Below, piece by piece: positions 46,002 to 57,435 of a stretch of 64,000 nt of DNA (positions within the stretch are counted from its first letter, which is position 1; every line of letters begins with the position of its first letter). Origin of the DNA: Metaphire vulgaris (taxonomy: Eukaryota; Annelida; Clitellata; Crassiclitellata; Megascolecidae); contig JACLAT010000128.1 of NCBI GenBank assembly GCA_018105865.1, positions 48,271 through 112,270 on the forward strand, in the 5' to 3' direction. A program made the translations under genes and the position numbers. The notes under the pieces were generated by a model. It saw only the letters and a list, made by a program, of their open reading frames with translations, was not told the DNA's origin and searched no databases.

Positions 46002-46108
46002 GCTTGGTGGATGGAAATCCCAAAAAAAAAAAAAAAGCCGTGAAGAGACAAATCTTGTCCCCAAACATTTCAACCTCCCCAATGTCAAGGTGGCTAGAAT
46101 AAACACTG
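45884..46108. mobile_element. hAT MITE, CAGTGTTTATTCTAGGCC family
   Basis: Ends CAGTGTTTATTCTAGGCC and GGCTAGAATAAACACTG; duplications TGCCTAGA (45876-45883) and TGCCTAGT (46109-46116). It contains (AT)n at 45955-45997 that is absent from the close copy at 57670, so the microsatellite grew after insertion. Confidence 0.82.
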
Positions 46109-46366
46109 TGCCTAGTCTACCAAGCGTAAACTATAGCTATATACATAGAGTTGAGGAATTAATTGGAAAAATATCTGTTATCTCCGAGGCCTGGATAGAT
46201 ACAGTCCGATTGTTCAATTGATAGATAAGCAAATTGAGAAATGGTTTAGCGTTGAAACGCATTCGCCACTTTAGAGCGTTAAGCGCTTTTATAATGTAAT
46301 GAGCCGCTTCCTTTGTTTCGCCACTCGCTCTGACAATTCATTCTATTTTAATTCATATGACGGTAC

Positions 46367-46475
46367 AGTATGGCGTGATTTAAAGTGGCTTAGGAGGCAT
46401 TACTGCCTGTGTGAACGCCACTAAGGGTGCTATACAGCGGGTTATGATGTACCTCACTCCGTCAGCCTATACCGC
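46367..46475 (-). mobile_element. SINE fragment (GGGGCGGAAG family)
   Basis: TGGCGTGATTTAAAGTGGC, TTAGGAGGCATTACTGCCTG and CGCCACTAAGGGTGC match the reverse of 63593-63712; the head is degraded. Confidence 0.6.
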
Positions 46476-46587
46476 TCAAGATCCGATTAATCCAATTGTA
46501 TAACTCAATTGTAGCTCAGCGAAGTGCTTTATATCAACAAATAACCTAATTCATAGCAAAAATTATAGAAGATAACATGCTCAAACG

Positions 46588-47411
46588 GGTGTCCAGACAA
46601 AATCGCGGACGACAAAATAGCGGAGACAAAATCGCGGAGACAAAATCGCGGAGTCAAAATCGCAGAGACAAAATCGCGGACACAAAATCGCGGACGACAA
46701 AATAGCGCAAAATAGTGCGAAGCAAGAAACGATAGAGAGCACAACTTTTAATTTAACATGTTTATTAAAATTCATAAAACACCAAAGCAATTATATTATT
46801 TGGTTGATAGGAAATACAAGTGCTGGGATTGCCGGGGCGCTTGGGGGGATTGAACCCCCCCTCCCAGCTAACTTTGCAACCATCACAAACTCGCATAGCA
46901 GGTACATGCAGTCTCTGCCCTCTTTTGAATTTCAGTCTGCAAGCCCCCTTTCCCCCTAGCTCAAATTACACAACGATACTGATTATAAGTCATAGCCGAG
47001 TAGTTAGTCGATAGGAAAAACGATACTGAACATCCTTCACATAACATAGCCGAAGCCAGAAACGATAGAGAGCACAACTTTCAATTTAACATGTTTATTA
47101 AAACTAATACAACTAGCCTACAAAGCTAATCAAAGAGACGTATAAAATATACTAAACTGTTTAAAATGTCTCTTCATATTAATCAATAACGTAGATTTAA
47201 ATAAGGCCTCTTCATATCAATCAATCACGTCGCTCCGTTCCTATCGCACAATTACGTCGGCGCTATTTTGTCGCGATTTTTCCGCTATTTTGTCGTGCGC
47301 TATTTTGTCGCGGTTTTTCGCTATTTTGTCGTGCGCTATTGTGTCGTCCGCGATTTTGTCTCCGCGATTTTGTCTCCGCTATTTTGTCGTCCGCGATTTA
47401 GTTATGGTACC
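46588..47411. mobile_element. Mutator-like element with GACAAAATCGCGGA arms
   Basis: Left end GGTGTCCAGACAAAATCGCG, right end (reverse) GGTACCATAACTAAATCGCG; perfect 9-bp duplication GCTCAAACG (46579-46587, 47412-47420). Each arm of about 120-150 bp is a tandem of GACAAAATCGCGGA/GACGACAAAATAGCGG units, inverted between the two ends. A segment of about 50 bp (GAAACGATAGAGAGCACAAC) is directly repeated inside (46726, 47059). No transposase is present. Confidence 0.82.
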
Positions 47412-47422
47412 GCTCAAACGAT

Positions 47423-47609
47423 CAGTGGCGGCTCTAGTATTTGGCAAGTGGGGGGGGCCGTTGGGGTGGCAACTTCTAATCAGGGGGCCAACCATTTGTT
47501 TTTAATGTATGTAGCATTAAGTATAGGGTCCCAACTGGGAAAGCCACGGGGGCCAGGCACTCAATAGGGGGCACGGGCCCCCCTGGCCCCCCCGGTGGAG
47601 CCGCCACTG
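47423..47609 (+). mobile_element. hAT MITE, CAGTGGCGGCTCTAGG family
   Basis: Perfect 8-bp duplication CAAACGAT (47415-47422, 47610-47617). It landed within the right 9-bp duplication of the element at 46588, so it is younger. Confidence 0.9.
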
Positions 47610-47977
47610 CAAACGATTCCATTTTATTTTACCGTCAATGAACAATGCTTAGTCAACCTAACTCAAAACTACAGATCTATGCACGTTATGTGTGTTAACA
47701 ATGTTCTAAGAATATGTAGCAGACATTCTTATTTTAAATTTTTTAGAAATGCATCTATGTCAATCCGTTTCACTTTCTATAAATAGTCAATGTATTCTGT
47801 GTAATCTTAGCAATTAATAACTCATCAATTAATGCTGCTCAATTATCAATCTACATTTTACTTTGTTACATGTTCTTAAACCTATGACTATGTTTATTGA
47901 GCTGAAAAATAAACTTCACTTCACTTCAATTAACCCATTTAACATCGTCATTCAACAAGGTTTGCTGACTCATTGTT

Positions 47978-48290
47978 AAATGTACCCAGAACCATCACTG
48001 AAATTGGCAAGAGAGCTTTCTCCATTTCTGGGCCAAAAATCTGGAACTCTCCCTCTGGCTGTCGGATCTTCCAATTCATTGAGTATTTTCAGATACAGAC
48101 TTAAAAACACATCTCTTTCAATTGGCTTTTCTTCCATAGTCGGTCTTACTCTCGCCCTCTGACTGGTCTCTGGAATGACCTGGATCTTTTGCGGTTGGAT
48201 TTGAAGTGCCATCGATTGATACCCTTGGGTATTATAACTGGTACTATAGAAGTGCATAGTTAATAGTTATTATTATTTATTATTATTTGT
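47978..48290 (+). mobile_element. CR1-like LINE 3' end
   Basis: Bases 47985-48165 encode EPSLKLARELSPFLGQKSGT then LPLAVGSSNSLSIFRYRLKN TSL in one frame (the W-N-S-L-P ... F-R-x-x-L-K-T-x-L-F C-terminal signature with frameshifts). The 3' UTR ACCTGGATCTTTTGCGGTTG ... GGTACTATAGAAGTGC ends in ATTATT. Confidence 0.7.
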
Positions 48291-48299
48291 TTCAACAGC

Positions 48300-48900
48300 T
48301 TTACCGAATTCTGGTAAAATATTAGTTATTAATAGTTATTGGTCTAAATGGTTCCAACATTCAAGAGACAATCGACGCAGGACTTAGCCAACGCTGACTG
48401 TCGATTCCACGATAAACCACAAAGTGATAGAGTGCTCACTTTTCCAGTCTTTCCGAAATGCGATTCTAATTTTCTAATGGTTGATGATGATGGATTTTCG
48501 GTAGTGCGAATGCGCACACCACTTTGAAAATGGCACTAAAGCCCTCTGAAATGACCCACAGTAAATGACTCACTTTGGGCTCATATATTATGCATCTTTG
48601 CCGCACGGAATATAAGATAAATGAGTTTCGCGTGCGTCTTATTTAGGCCTATAATTACTGTTTCTGCTGACGACTCACAATTCTGGAATTCTCTTTCAAT
48701 GTCTGTTATATTTTCCAAATAGACGGTGTCTTTTCAAATCTAGACTAGATTACCTTTTTCTGTCTGCCCTTGTCCCACTGTCTTCCCCACTGTCTCTCTA
48801 TTGCATGTGATGGAATGCATGTGTGCTTCGTAGAACTGGTGTCGCGAATAAAACTGCGTCCTTAATTGATAATTCTTCCAGACCATTAATTACCTAGCAC
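48300..48900 (+). mobile_element. mostly unassigned; possible LINE C-terminal fragment
   Basis: CAATTCTGGAATTCTCTTTC at 48678 could encode Q-F-W-N-S-L-S, followed at 48730 by a F-Q-S-x-L-D-x-L-F-like frame. This is weak evidence for another CR1 C-terminus (about 48665-48860); the rest has no signal. Confidence 0.3.
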
Positions 48901-48911
48901 TATGCTACTAT

Positions 48912-49231
48912 CAGTGGCGGTTACAGGGTTTCTTTGTGGGGAATGCAATGAATTCATAGGATTTTGGGCGGGGGATAAAAAAGAGAAGGAAAACACCAAT
49001 AAACTTTGCTGAAAACGGCTGACAAAAGGTAATTTTTCCCCACTAATCTTACTACATTTTTACTGAAAAAGCGTTTACCGAAAAATAGGTTGAAAAGCAA
49101 AAAGTCATCCGCAGTTTTTTCCACGTAGTTTTATCAGACGTTTACCCAGAAATAGGCTTCACAAGCAAAAAAAAGAAAAAAGTCCCGTGAGGAATGCATC
49201 CCCACTCATTCCCCACGTGGAACCGCCACTG
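48912..49231. mobile_element. hAT MITE, CAGTGGCGGTT family
   Basis: Ends CAGTGGCGGTTACAGGG and CCACGTGGAACCGCCACTG; duplications GCTACTAT (48904-48911) and GCTACTGT (49232-49239). Reversed cores TTGAAAAGCAAAAAGTCATCC (49090) and CTTCACAAGCAAAAAAAAG (49148). Confidence 0.85.
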
Positions 49232-49239
49232 GCTACTGT

Positions 49240-49660
49240 AGCCTATATTTTGAAAAAAGGAAAAAAGCTATGAACCCTGTTATCGTACTCCACTAAAGTG
49301 TCAGGCATATATCAAATCTGCATTCGGTAAAGATAAAAATAATATCCTTGGTTTTTTTGCGGAACGCAGTTTATTCAGAAATCACCAGAATATTACAGAT
49401 GACGCGAAAACAGCCGTCGCTCAAAATCGTAGTCACTCGCTTTGCCCCATTAATCATCAGCGTAGACCGTCTTCGAAACGTTAGACTGCTCGAAAATAAC
49501 CGTTCGTTGGTTGCGCGAAAAGCTGGTTTGGTCCGGATTTAGTTTAGCCAGATATGTACATGGGCTGGGTCCACCCATGGGTTGGATTGGGTTGGGTCGG
49601 AAATTTTCATGGGCTGGGTTATGTTGGCCACAGAACCTTTTTAATGATGAATTTTCTATG
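49240..49660. other. no feature I can assign
   Basis: An open frame at 49348-49542 after AACGCAG has no recognised domain. GGGTTGGGTTGGGT-like repeats lie at 49565-49620. Confidence 0.4.
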
Positions 49661-49875
49661 GTCAATAACAGTGGCGGTTCCAGGAATTCTTGGTGGGTGG
49701 ATGAACAAAAATGTATAGGAAGATGGTGAAGGGCACAGCGAAGAAGACAACACAAAAGAAAAGAGACAAAAAAGGTCATTGTTAGTGTGTTGCCCACTAA
49801 ATGTTAGTAAACCTTGCAAAAAGGCCGACAAGCAAAAAAAGAAGGTCATTCGCAGCATTTTTCACTAATTTTTTT

Positions 49876-50724
49876 GGTGGCAGGTCATTTAATCCTAGTC
49901 TTTTAATCCCAGTCACTTAATCCCAGTCACTTGATCTCAAGTCTTTTAATCCTTGTGCAGATAATCCCAAGTCTTTTAATCCCTGTGCAGATAATCCTCA
50001 GACACTTAATACCTTCAGTCATTCTAGTTTTAATTCATACACGAGGCAGCCTACTCTTGCACTTAATAACAGAAACCCGGTTGACAATCCTATAGATGAA
50101 GCATTCTTCCCTTGCATATAATACCTTGACACATTTGCCCCATCAATACCTTGAATTCATTCTATTTCAAATGCATACATGAGGCAGTCTACCCTTGCAC
50201 TTAATGCCCTCACATAAACAGAAACCCGGTTGACAATCCTATATAAATCAATGAAAACAGTCAGTCAGTAAAATTTTAAAAGTTAACAAATCGTACTGTT
50301 AGAAAAATGCCGTTAGAGTTTATAAAAAGTAGTAAAGGTAAAACGATACTAGTTCATGATGGATATGTATTCTGGCTAAGAAGAAAAGCGGTAAGTGGAA
50401 ACATGAACTGGAGATGTACGTAACATCAATCACTAAAATGTCCGGCCACATTCATACGTGTAGCTTAAAATATCGATTTTAAGTTCATATCTATTACTTT
50501 TTAACTTGTAACCATGTAACCATGTTTAACTATGTTTTTGTGACACAAACATTTTTGAATTACATCTTTAAACAGGTTTTTGATATCTGTGAGTGTCTGT
50601 GTATTATGTGCTCACCGGGATTAAAAGACTTGAGATTATCTGCACAGGGATTAAAAGACTTGGGATTAAGTGACTGGGATTAAGTGACTGGGATTAAAAG
50701 ACTAGGATTAAATGACAGGGAACC
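49876..50724. mobile_element. Mutator-like element with TTTAATCCCAGTC arms
   Basis: Ends GGTGGCAGGTCATTTAATCC and (reverse) GGTTCCCTGTCATTTAATCC; perfect 9-bp duplication AATTTTTTT (49867-49875, 50725-50733). The empty site CACTAATTTTTTTAAAC survives in the paralogue at about 10330-10350 (reverse strand). Arms of about 100-120 bp consist of CTTTTAATCCCAGTCACTTA-type units. A FLYWCH relic lies inside. Confidence 0.88.
50307..50423 (+). pseudogene. FLYWCH zinc-finger fragment
   Basis: ATG at 50307 opens a 38-codon frame: MPLEFIKSSKGKTILVHDGY then VFWLRRKAVSGNMNWRCT, stop TAA at 50421. F-x-x-S-x-K-G-K-x-x-L-x-x-D-G-Y-x-F ... W-R-C is the FLYWCH consensus. In the same frame after the stop, HQSLKCPATFIRV supplies the next Cys of the finger, so a single nonsense change has cut the domain. 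FLYWCH fingers occur at the N-terminus of animal Mutator-like transposases as well as in some host regulators. Confidence 0.7.
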
Positions 50725-50939
50725 AATTTTTTTAAACTCACCGGAAAATAGGTTGACAAGCAACCATAAAAGGTCATCCGGAACCCCGGTAGGGGAGGAT
50801 GCATCCCCAGTCATCAACATGGTGGAACCGCCACTGGTCAATAACTGATTTAATAAATTGTAGCGTAATGAATTGAAGGAAAAATAGGTAAGTGGATACA
50901 AATTTTAAAATGGACAAGGCAGGGTTGTGGTTTATCACC

Positions 50940-51815
50940 AGATTTCTACAATGAATATGGGGAAGAGATTATGAAGGAAACAGAAGAATTGGAAGGGATA
51001 AAGATAGGAGGAAAAAATTTAAATAACCTAAGATACGCAGATGACACAACACTAATGGCAGATACTGAAAGAAAACTACAAAGGTTATTAGACAAGGTGG
51101 CAGAAGAGAGTGAAAAGGAAGGACTAAGAATAAATAAAAAGAAGACGTACTGTATGGCAATTACAAAAAGAAAGAAATTCCTAAATGCAGGCTACAATAC
51201 AGGGGAATGGGAATAAAACAGGTAACACAGTTCAAATATCTAGGAAGCATCTTCACAAGCGATGGAAGAAGTGAAAAGGACATTGAAACCAGAATAGGCA
51301 TGACGAAGTCAGCCTTCACATAACTCAAAAAGATTCTCACAAATAAACATATTTCAACAACAACACGGCTCAGAATTCTTCACAGCTACGTTTGGGCGGT
51401 TCTGATGTACGGCTCGGAAACATGGACGTTGACAAAAACATCAGAAAGGAAACTGGAAGCTGCAGAGATGTGGTTTCTCAGATGTATGCAAAAAATTTCA
51501 TGGACAGAAAGAATAACCAATGAGGAAGTACTAAAAACTTTTGGTGCAACAAGAAAATTGCTAAAAACCATAAGAAAGCAGCAGCTTGAATTCTTTGGAC
51601 ATCTAATAAGAAAAGACGGATTGGAAAATCTAGCCATAACAGGAAAAATAGAGGGGAAAAGAGCAAGAGGAAGACAAAGAATAAAGTTTACGGACAGCCT
51701 AAGAGAAGCGACAAGAACTACAGACAACATCGAACTGATAAGGAAAGCCAGAAACAGAGAAGAGTGGAAATCCATGGTCGCCGACGTAGCAATACATGGC
51801 ACATGAAGAAGAAGC
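50940..51815 (+). mobile_element. LINE reverse transcriptase C-terminal half, broken
   Basis: Bases 50971-51200 encode KIGGKNLNNLRYADDTTLMA (catalytic Y-A-D-D at 51034-51045), then EEGLRINKKKT-like. After frame breaks, QVTQFKYLGSIFTSDGRSEK, LRILHSYVWAVLMYGSETWT, ISWTERITNEEVLKTFGATR, KQQLEFFGHLIRKDGLENLA and NIELIRKARNREEWKSMVAD follow. It ends CACATGAAGAAGAAG. The same family as 30722-31205. Confidence 0.85.
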
Positions 51816-51819
51816 GTAT

Positions 51820-52145
51820 TGCGGTGGGTAGGGTTGGTGTTGGTCAAGTAACCCCATTGCTTTCGTGGGTTGGGTTGGGTCTGAATCATAACGGGTTGGG
51901 TTGTTTTTTTAATGGACCAATATTCATGTTTGAGTCTAGTTTTTCTCTTTCGAAGTGTATTAGGCTATATCTTCCAAAAAGATATGTTTGTTCGAATCTA
52001 TAGACTATCTTTTTCGTTGCGTGTGTGTGTCAGATGTTTTGAAGTGACTTGACATCTAGCGTGTAGTGTGGTTGAATACCCTGTAGCTGTCTTCAGCTGT
52101 ACTTAGACAAGAGATCAGACCAAAGACACCGTGGCAGCTGACGTC
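51820..52145. other. no recognisable feature
   Basis: GGGTTGGGTTGGGT low complexity near 51825-51900; nothing else. Confidence 0.5.
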
Positions 52146-52179
52146 ATTGATTGAAACCGGCTTCTCTGCGTCGTCATCG

Positions 52180-52354
52180 GTCATCGTTTAGACGTCATCG
52201 AATGACGTCGATCTACGTCATTCATTTCGTCCCTCGTCATTCATCACCCGGCGTGACTCGATTAACCGGAAGCGGTGTCGACGCGCCACCTGTCGACGAA
52301 TACCCGAAGAGCTCGACCGACACGCGAATCTTAATCTCTATACGCAGCAACTAG
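52180..52354 (+). CDS. possible terminal exon, unknown protein
   Basis: After ATCGTTTAG an open frame reads SIYVIHFVPRHSSPGVTRLT, GSGVDAPPVDEYPKSSTDTR, ILISIRSN and a stop. CpG-rich, codon-like sequence, but no family recognised and no partner exon. Confidence 0.2.
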
Positions 52355-52489
52355 TGGAATTTCTAATGAATCACGATTTCTAGATTACATCCTCGAAACC
52401 GTCTTCCCGACCGTTCGACCGCTAAATATCTTCGCGGATTTTGACGGAAACAAAAAAACGACTTGACTAAAAGACATCTCGGTGACAGA

Positions 52490-52650
52490 CAGGGGCGAAG
52501 CGACGGAGGGTATATCATTATATATACCCCCAAATCAGACTACCTTAAAATTTTAAATGTGTTTTTTAAGATTTTCAAAGATTTTCAAGATTTGTAACGC
52601 CGCCCCCAAATCACATTATACCCCAAATCAAATTTCTGGCTACGCCCCTG
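52490..52650. mobile_element. hAT MITE, CAGGGGCGAAGC family
   Basis: Ends CAGGGGCGAAGCGACGG and CTGGCTACGCCCCTG; perfect 8-bp duplication GTGACAGA (52482-52489, 52651-52658). Relative of 41238-41407. Confidence 0.88.
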
Positions 52651-52948
52651 GTGACAGATTTTGTCGTTCGTACAGAGAAAGAATAATTTCTTTGGCTTTT
52701 GCGCTTACAGTTCCTGTCATTGCCTGTCGCTGACCACGTATTAACGCTGTTGCGGATATATTTGTCGTATATTGGGAAGCAGAAGCGACAGAATCTGGAC
52801 TAATTGCTAGTAGCACAAACATCAGTCGTCGAACGCGCTCTGTTTGTCCACACAATAATCGCATTTGACGGATCTTCTGAACAAGGTGAGAGTCGCTAAA
52901 CAAGGTCCGCGTGATTACCACTAAACGAGGTCGATAAGTGATTCTCAC
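52640..52948 (-). CDS. open frame of unknown nature
   Basis: A 102-codon minus-strand frame includes MRLLCGQTERVRRLMFVLLA and ISPDSVASASQYTTNISATA. An acceptor-like CTTGTTTAG lies inside its N-terminal part. Its last codons lie in the MITE end, so any real exon is shorter. No known domain. Confidence 0.2.
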   Translation of the reverse strand: MRITYRPRLVVITRTLFSDSHLVQKIRQMRLLCGQTERVRRLMFVLLAISPDSVASASQYTTNISATALIRGQRQAMTGTVSAKAKEIILSLYERQNLSPGA

Positions 52949-52959
52949 AAATCTGTTTC

Positions 52960-53168
52960 TCTATCTCTTTCTGCCTATCTGTCTTTGTATCTGTCTGTTT
53001 CAGTCCGTCTGTCTTTCTCTATGTATGTGTGTGTGTCTCTCTCTCTGCCTGTCTCTCTGTCTCTCTGTAGCTGTCTCTCTCAATCTCTGTCTGTTTGTCT
53101 GTCTGTATGCATGTCTGCGTCTTTCTCTGAATCTGTCTCTGTATGTATGTATGTATGTTATGTATGTA

Positions 53169-53262
<94 letters not shown>
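52960..53262. repeat. (CTGT)n-rich, (CT)n and (AT)n microsatellites
   Basis: CTGTCTGT/CTCTCT from 52975 to 53183, then (AT)n 53185-53215, GAGAGAGAGA, and (AT)n again 53228-53262. Confidence 0.92.
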
Positions 53263-53264
<2 letters not shown>

Positions 53265-53980
53265 TTAGTTATCAGAAGAACAGTTACTCGTAAAAGTCCA
53301 TGGATGGAAGCAGATAATGCAGCCAAAGTATCAGTTACATTATTCCCTGTTCTCTTTCAAATGCCGCTGCCTATCTAGAATCGATAGCCTACGAAATAAG
53401 CAATAGGTGGCTACTTGGCTTCTCGGCCTACTAGTTCTTTAGCGCGCTCTATCTCTCTCTATCTCTCTGCTTTGTGATTATCGCGTGACCAGACCGAACC
53501 TTTGAACGAAATTCTGCCACAGTCTTTACTTCTACGTACCGTATAAGAAAAATTAGGGCGAATGACCCAATCCGAAGAAATTTTCTCTGATCTTCTGTGA
53601 AGTCCTTGAAACGGCGAAATATGTTTGGCGCCAGTCGCCGTTGAAATCGGGGACTAATCTAAAGGGGCAGAAGTAGAAAACGCTGTTCTACAATCAGACC
53701 TTTTTTTGCATTACTGTCTTCGGTTGATGGAACTCTCTGTTCATTATATTGAGCCGTTGTAGAGAAGCCAATTTGTAGAGTTTGGTCGAGTCTTCTGAGA
53801 GTAATCCATCCTACTTCTTTCTGTTCGTCTGTCTGTCTGTCTGTCTTGTCCGTCTATCTGTTTGTCTGTCTGTCTGCCTGTCTCACTGTACAGGATTTCC
53901 GTTCCTTCATCCGGTCCAGTGATTGAGCGATTGCAAGTCCATGGAGCGTCGTTTGACGACCCTGGAAGTATCGCTCGAAC
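53263..53980. other. no recognisable feature
   Basis: Short CTGTCTGTC at 53826-53882; otherwise no signal. Confidence 0.5.
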
Positions 53981-53984
53981 TTTA

Positions 53985-54218
<234 letters not shown>

Positions 54219-54307
54219 TTAAGGTAATTGTTTGTAGGTAACCTTAACAAGATGCGTCTCACATGAACTCACCTGAGCGTGATGCATGACTGAACCCGAG
54301 CATGATA

Positions 54308-54507
54308 CGTGGCAAAAGCGAGGGGGTAGGGGGCATATTTCCTCGGGCGCCGAGGTGAGGGGGCGCCAAAATTGGGTATTTGGGTAAGTGAAATGCATAA
54401 TAAAGAAGAAGAAACATGTGCGATGACCTTTTTTGCTTGTCAGCAGTTTTAAGGGCGCCAACGGTACACTTTGCCCCCGGGCGCCGGACACCCTCGCTAC
54501 GCCTCTG
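54308..54507. mobile_element. hAT MITE, GGCGCCGAGG family (single)
   Basis: Degraded left end CGTGGCAAAAGCGAGGGGG, right end CACCCTCGCTACGCCTCTG. The interior CTCGGGCGCCGAGGTGAGGG matches the left half of the dimer at 1738. Core GATGACCTTTTTTGCTTGTC at 54422 is the consensus copy. No clear target duplication. Confidence 0.7.
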
Positions 54508-54509
54508 AT

Positions 54510-54785
54510 TAGCTTCATCTGAGGATATAGAAGTCAACTTCAAGAAGAATTAAGTCACGTGATGATGTGATCTGCGATTGAAGTTTCTTGTGCCTTTCAG
54601 AGTCCGCACTTTTGTAATTCAAATGAATGCATACGACTTCTATACAAAAATGTAGTCGAGACTTAGTCACGCATTCAAAACGCACCATATAAGTAGAGAC
54701 TGTGAAGGAGAGAGGTTGGTGGCATGACAGTTGACACATAGACATCATTATCGTCAAACACTGAATGAACCATCAATGTTATTTA
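54510..54785. other. no recognisable feature
   Basis: Short unassigned interval. Confidence 0.5.
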
Positions 54786-55049
<264 letters not shown>

Positions 55050-56370
55050 TAGCGAACCTGGCTCTACGGTTCTTAATCGACTATCTTACTTGCTTATCTC
55101 CATCTTCCCTCCAGATGGCTCCGACTCAGGTTGCCACACGGGGTTGACTTAACTAAAGGCACGTGATCGTTCGTCCTAGCTCTTTGGCTAGGAAGTACTC
55201 CATGCTGAGTGGAATACAAGCGCTTTTATCTCTTCCTCCCTTACTCACTTGGTGTCGCCGCCTCTTACGGCGTGACTATCTCTCAACAAGTCTTCATTCT
55301 TAATTAAGGAAAGCGACGTCCTACCTAGGAGGACCTCAATCGAACACTAGAGTACAGCGCAGTCCCTTCACTAGCAAGACACCTTAACTGACGACTTAAC
55401 TTAACTGAATTATCACTGTGGCCCTTGCTTCTCTTCGCTAAAACTACTCAACTCTGTACTTCACTCAAGTATGTGCACAGCGGCGACGTCCTATCTTAGA
55501 CAGCACTTCATCTTACTGCATTCAAGTTTCTCTAATTCTTCTTATTCCTGCACTTCTTTCACGCGCTCCTCTGGCGAATGCCTATCTTAACGCTTTGCCT
55601 GTGCACTTCTCGTGTGCATCCTTCCTAGCGCTTTTCCTGAACCCCTTTCTTATGCAACGCCCCTAAGCGATTTTCTAGCGTACCTATCCTGAGCACCTTT
55701 CTTATGAACCGATCCTGCGCGGTGCTAGGATAAAATGCCCTAGGACAAAATGCCATGGGGACAAAATGTCACGAATAAGATGTAATGAGGATAAAAATGT
55801 AACCCTAAGCCTAACCCTAACCTAAACCCCAACCCGAACCCGTGACATTTTGTCCGTGACATTTTGTCCTCGGACATTTTGTCCGGCCACGATTTTGAGC
55901 ACTTTTCTATGAGCGACGAACCTCAGTCAATTCTCTCCGAAAGGTGCCGTCTATCCCTGAGAATGGTACCTTGTCGCCCTAGGCATATTATACAGACGCG
56001 CTTTCGTACTCATGTGCTTCACAACGGTCGCGCCGCGATTTTACCATTTGGGGCTGTCCACCCTTTGGAACCGCTGTAGCGGTGCTCAAGCACTTCCTTG
56101 CCAGAAGGCGCCCTCGCCTAGCAAATTGGCAATATGAGTTTTACCCCAGTTCACCGACCCTGTTGTCATCTAAGGGGTTTTCTCTTATACAGAACTAAGC
56201 CTGTCATAAAAAGGTTTGCTAACTCTCTTACCGTCAACTACTTACAACTCAGCAATGCTAGACGCCACCTATCGACTATTCGGGACTTAAGCTCAGGTTA
56301 TTTTTCGTGTAATTATTGCGTGATTATTATCGAAATTGGACCTCGGATTTAACTGCAATTAATTATAAAA
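55050..56370. other. unassigned region with degenerate tandem units
   Basis: Phrases of the type GAGCACCTTTCTTATGAACCG recur every 45-60 bp between 55560 and 55920 (TGAACCCCTTTCTTATGCAAC, TGAGCACTTTTCTATGAGCG), on both sides of the element at 55721. No gene recognised. Confidence 0.4.
55721..55891. mobile_element. GACAAAATGTC fold-back element
   Basis: Starts GGTGCTAGGATAAAATGCCC, ends CGGACATTTTGTCCGGCCACG. The centre holds TAACCCTAAGCCTAACCCTA ACC. Same family as 24534 and 35594. The target duplication is unclear because it sits in a degenerate tandem array. Confidence 0.72.
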
Positions 56371-56400
56371 TTTATTGATAGTCATTTTGCGATTTCGCCA

Positions 56401-56448
56401 CAGTAGTAAAAGCAGCAGCAGCAGAAGTAGTAGTAGTAGTAGTAGTAG

Positions 56449-56480
<32 letters not shown>

Positions 56481-56562
56481 ATAATAATATTAATAGTGGT
56501 GGTGGTGGTGGTGGTGGTGGTGGTGGTGGTGGTGGTGGTGGTGGCGGCGGCGGCAGTAGTAG
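56401..56562. repeat. (AGT)n(GGT)n microsatellite
   Basis: AGTAGT to about 56480, AATAAT, then about 15 GGT units. Confidence 0.95.
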
Positions 56563-56564
56563 AG

Positions 56565-57140
56565 GTTAAACAACATTAAGAAATATTGTGTCCAAATCGA
56601 GCACTACCTGTACTTTTGAAGTTGATATCCAGTTTATGGAGAAACACTGAAAATTTTAGTCAAAGGATTCAGCATCTGCCTAAGTGGGCGATCGGTTTCG
56701 GATAGTGTAATTCAGCATTTATATAGCGCCTCTTCTGAACGAACACTCAGAAGCGTCTAGGTAATACTACATGCATGGGAAATTGTTGATCATGGGTCAG
56801 CATCGACAATTGGCAGCTATTATTATGGAGCGCTAGTTTTCTTGGCGTCTTCCAATACGTTTGCCATTGGAATGCTGCTCAGTTATTCCTAAGGGGGTCA
56901 AGAAAAGCCTGCAAATGCACAGGTTGTCAAGCAAAGCGGTATTTTGTACACGCTTTCTTTCTTTTTTTCTTGGGGTAGGGGGATCATTTGGCTACGTTGA
57001 GACTGTGCATTGCTTTCGACGTGAGACACCTTTCGGTGGCTAATTATAATTACTCGTTTGAAAATCGACTCGTTCTAACTGTTTAGTGTTTAGGTGTTTA
57101 TGGTTCGCGCACAGATATTTCTTAGCTTGTCTTTGCCAAG
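56565..57140. other. no recognisable feature
   Basis: TTTATATAGCGCCTCTTCTG at 56718 looks like a LINE 3' UTR motif; otherwise nothing. Confidence 0.45.
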
Positions 57141-57148
57141 AGAACTTA

Positions 57149-57435
57149 CAGGCCCGCCGAGAGAAATTCCGGGCCCGCCCCTGTGCAGAAGGACCGACGG
57201 GCCCCTGACGAGTCTTAAAAATGATGATGATGACCTTTTTTTGCTTGTCGCTGTTTTGCACGCTGTTTATAATGTCCTCACGCCGGGCCCCTGTGCAACA
57301 TACTATAACATGGTGACCTTTTTATGGTGTTATTATTGTTATTATTGTTAAGAATATGTCTTCATCATCGGCCGGGGCCCTCTCCAGACCGCCGGGCCCC
57401 TGTGCATTTGCCCCCTGCCCCCATCGGCGGCCCTG
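57149..57435. mobile_element. hAT MITE, CAGGCCCGCCGA family
   Basis: Ends CAGGCCCGCCGAGAGAAATT and CATCGGCGGCCCTG; duplications AGAACTTA (57141-57148) and AGAAGTTA (57436-57443). Core GATGACCTTTTTTTGCTTGTC at 57230; GCCGGGCCCCTGTGCA recurs three times inside. Confidence 0.85.

Larger units (their letters stand above)
49669..50836. mobile_element. hAT MITE, CAGTGGCGGTTCC family, split by a Mutator-like element
   Basis: Ends CAGTGGCGGTTCCAGGAATT and GGTGGAACCGCCACTG; perfect 8-bp duplication GTCAATAA (49661-49668, 50837-50844). The interior is the reverse of 10255-10544 and carries cores at 49773, 49826 and 50752. Confidence 0.88.
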
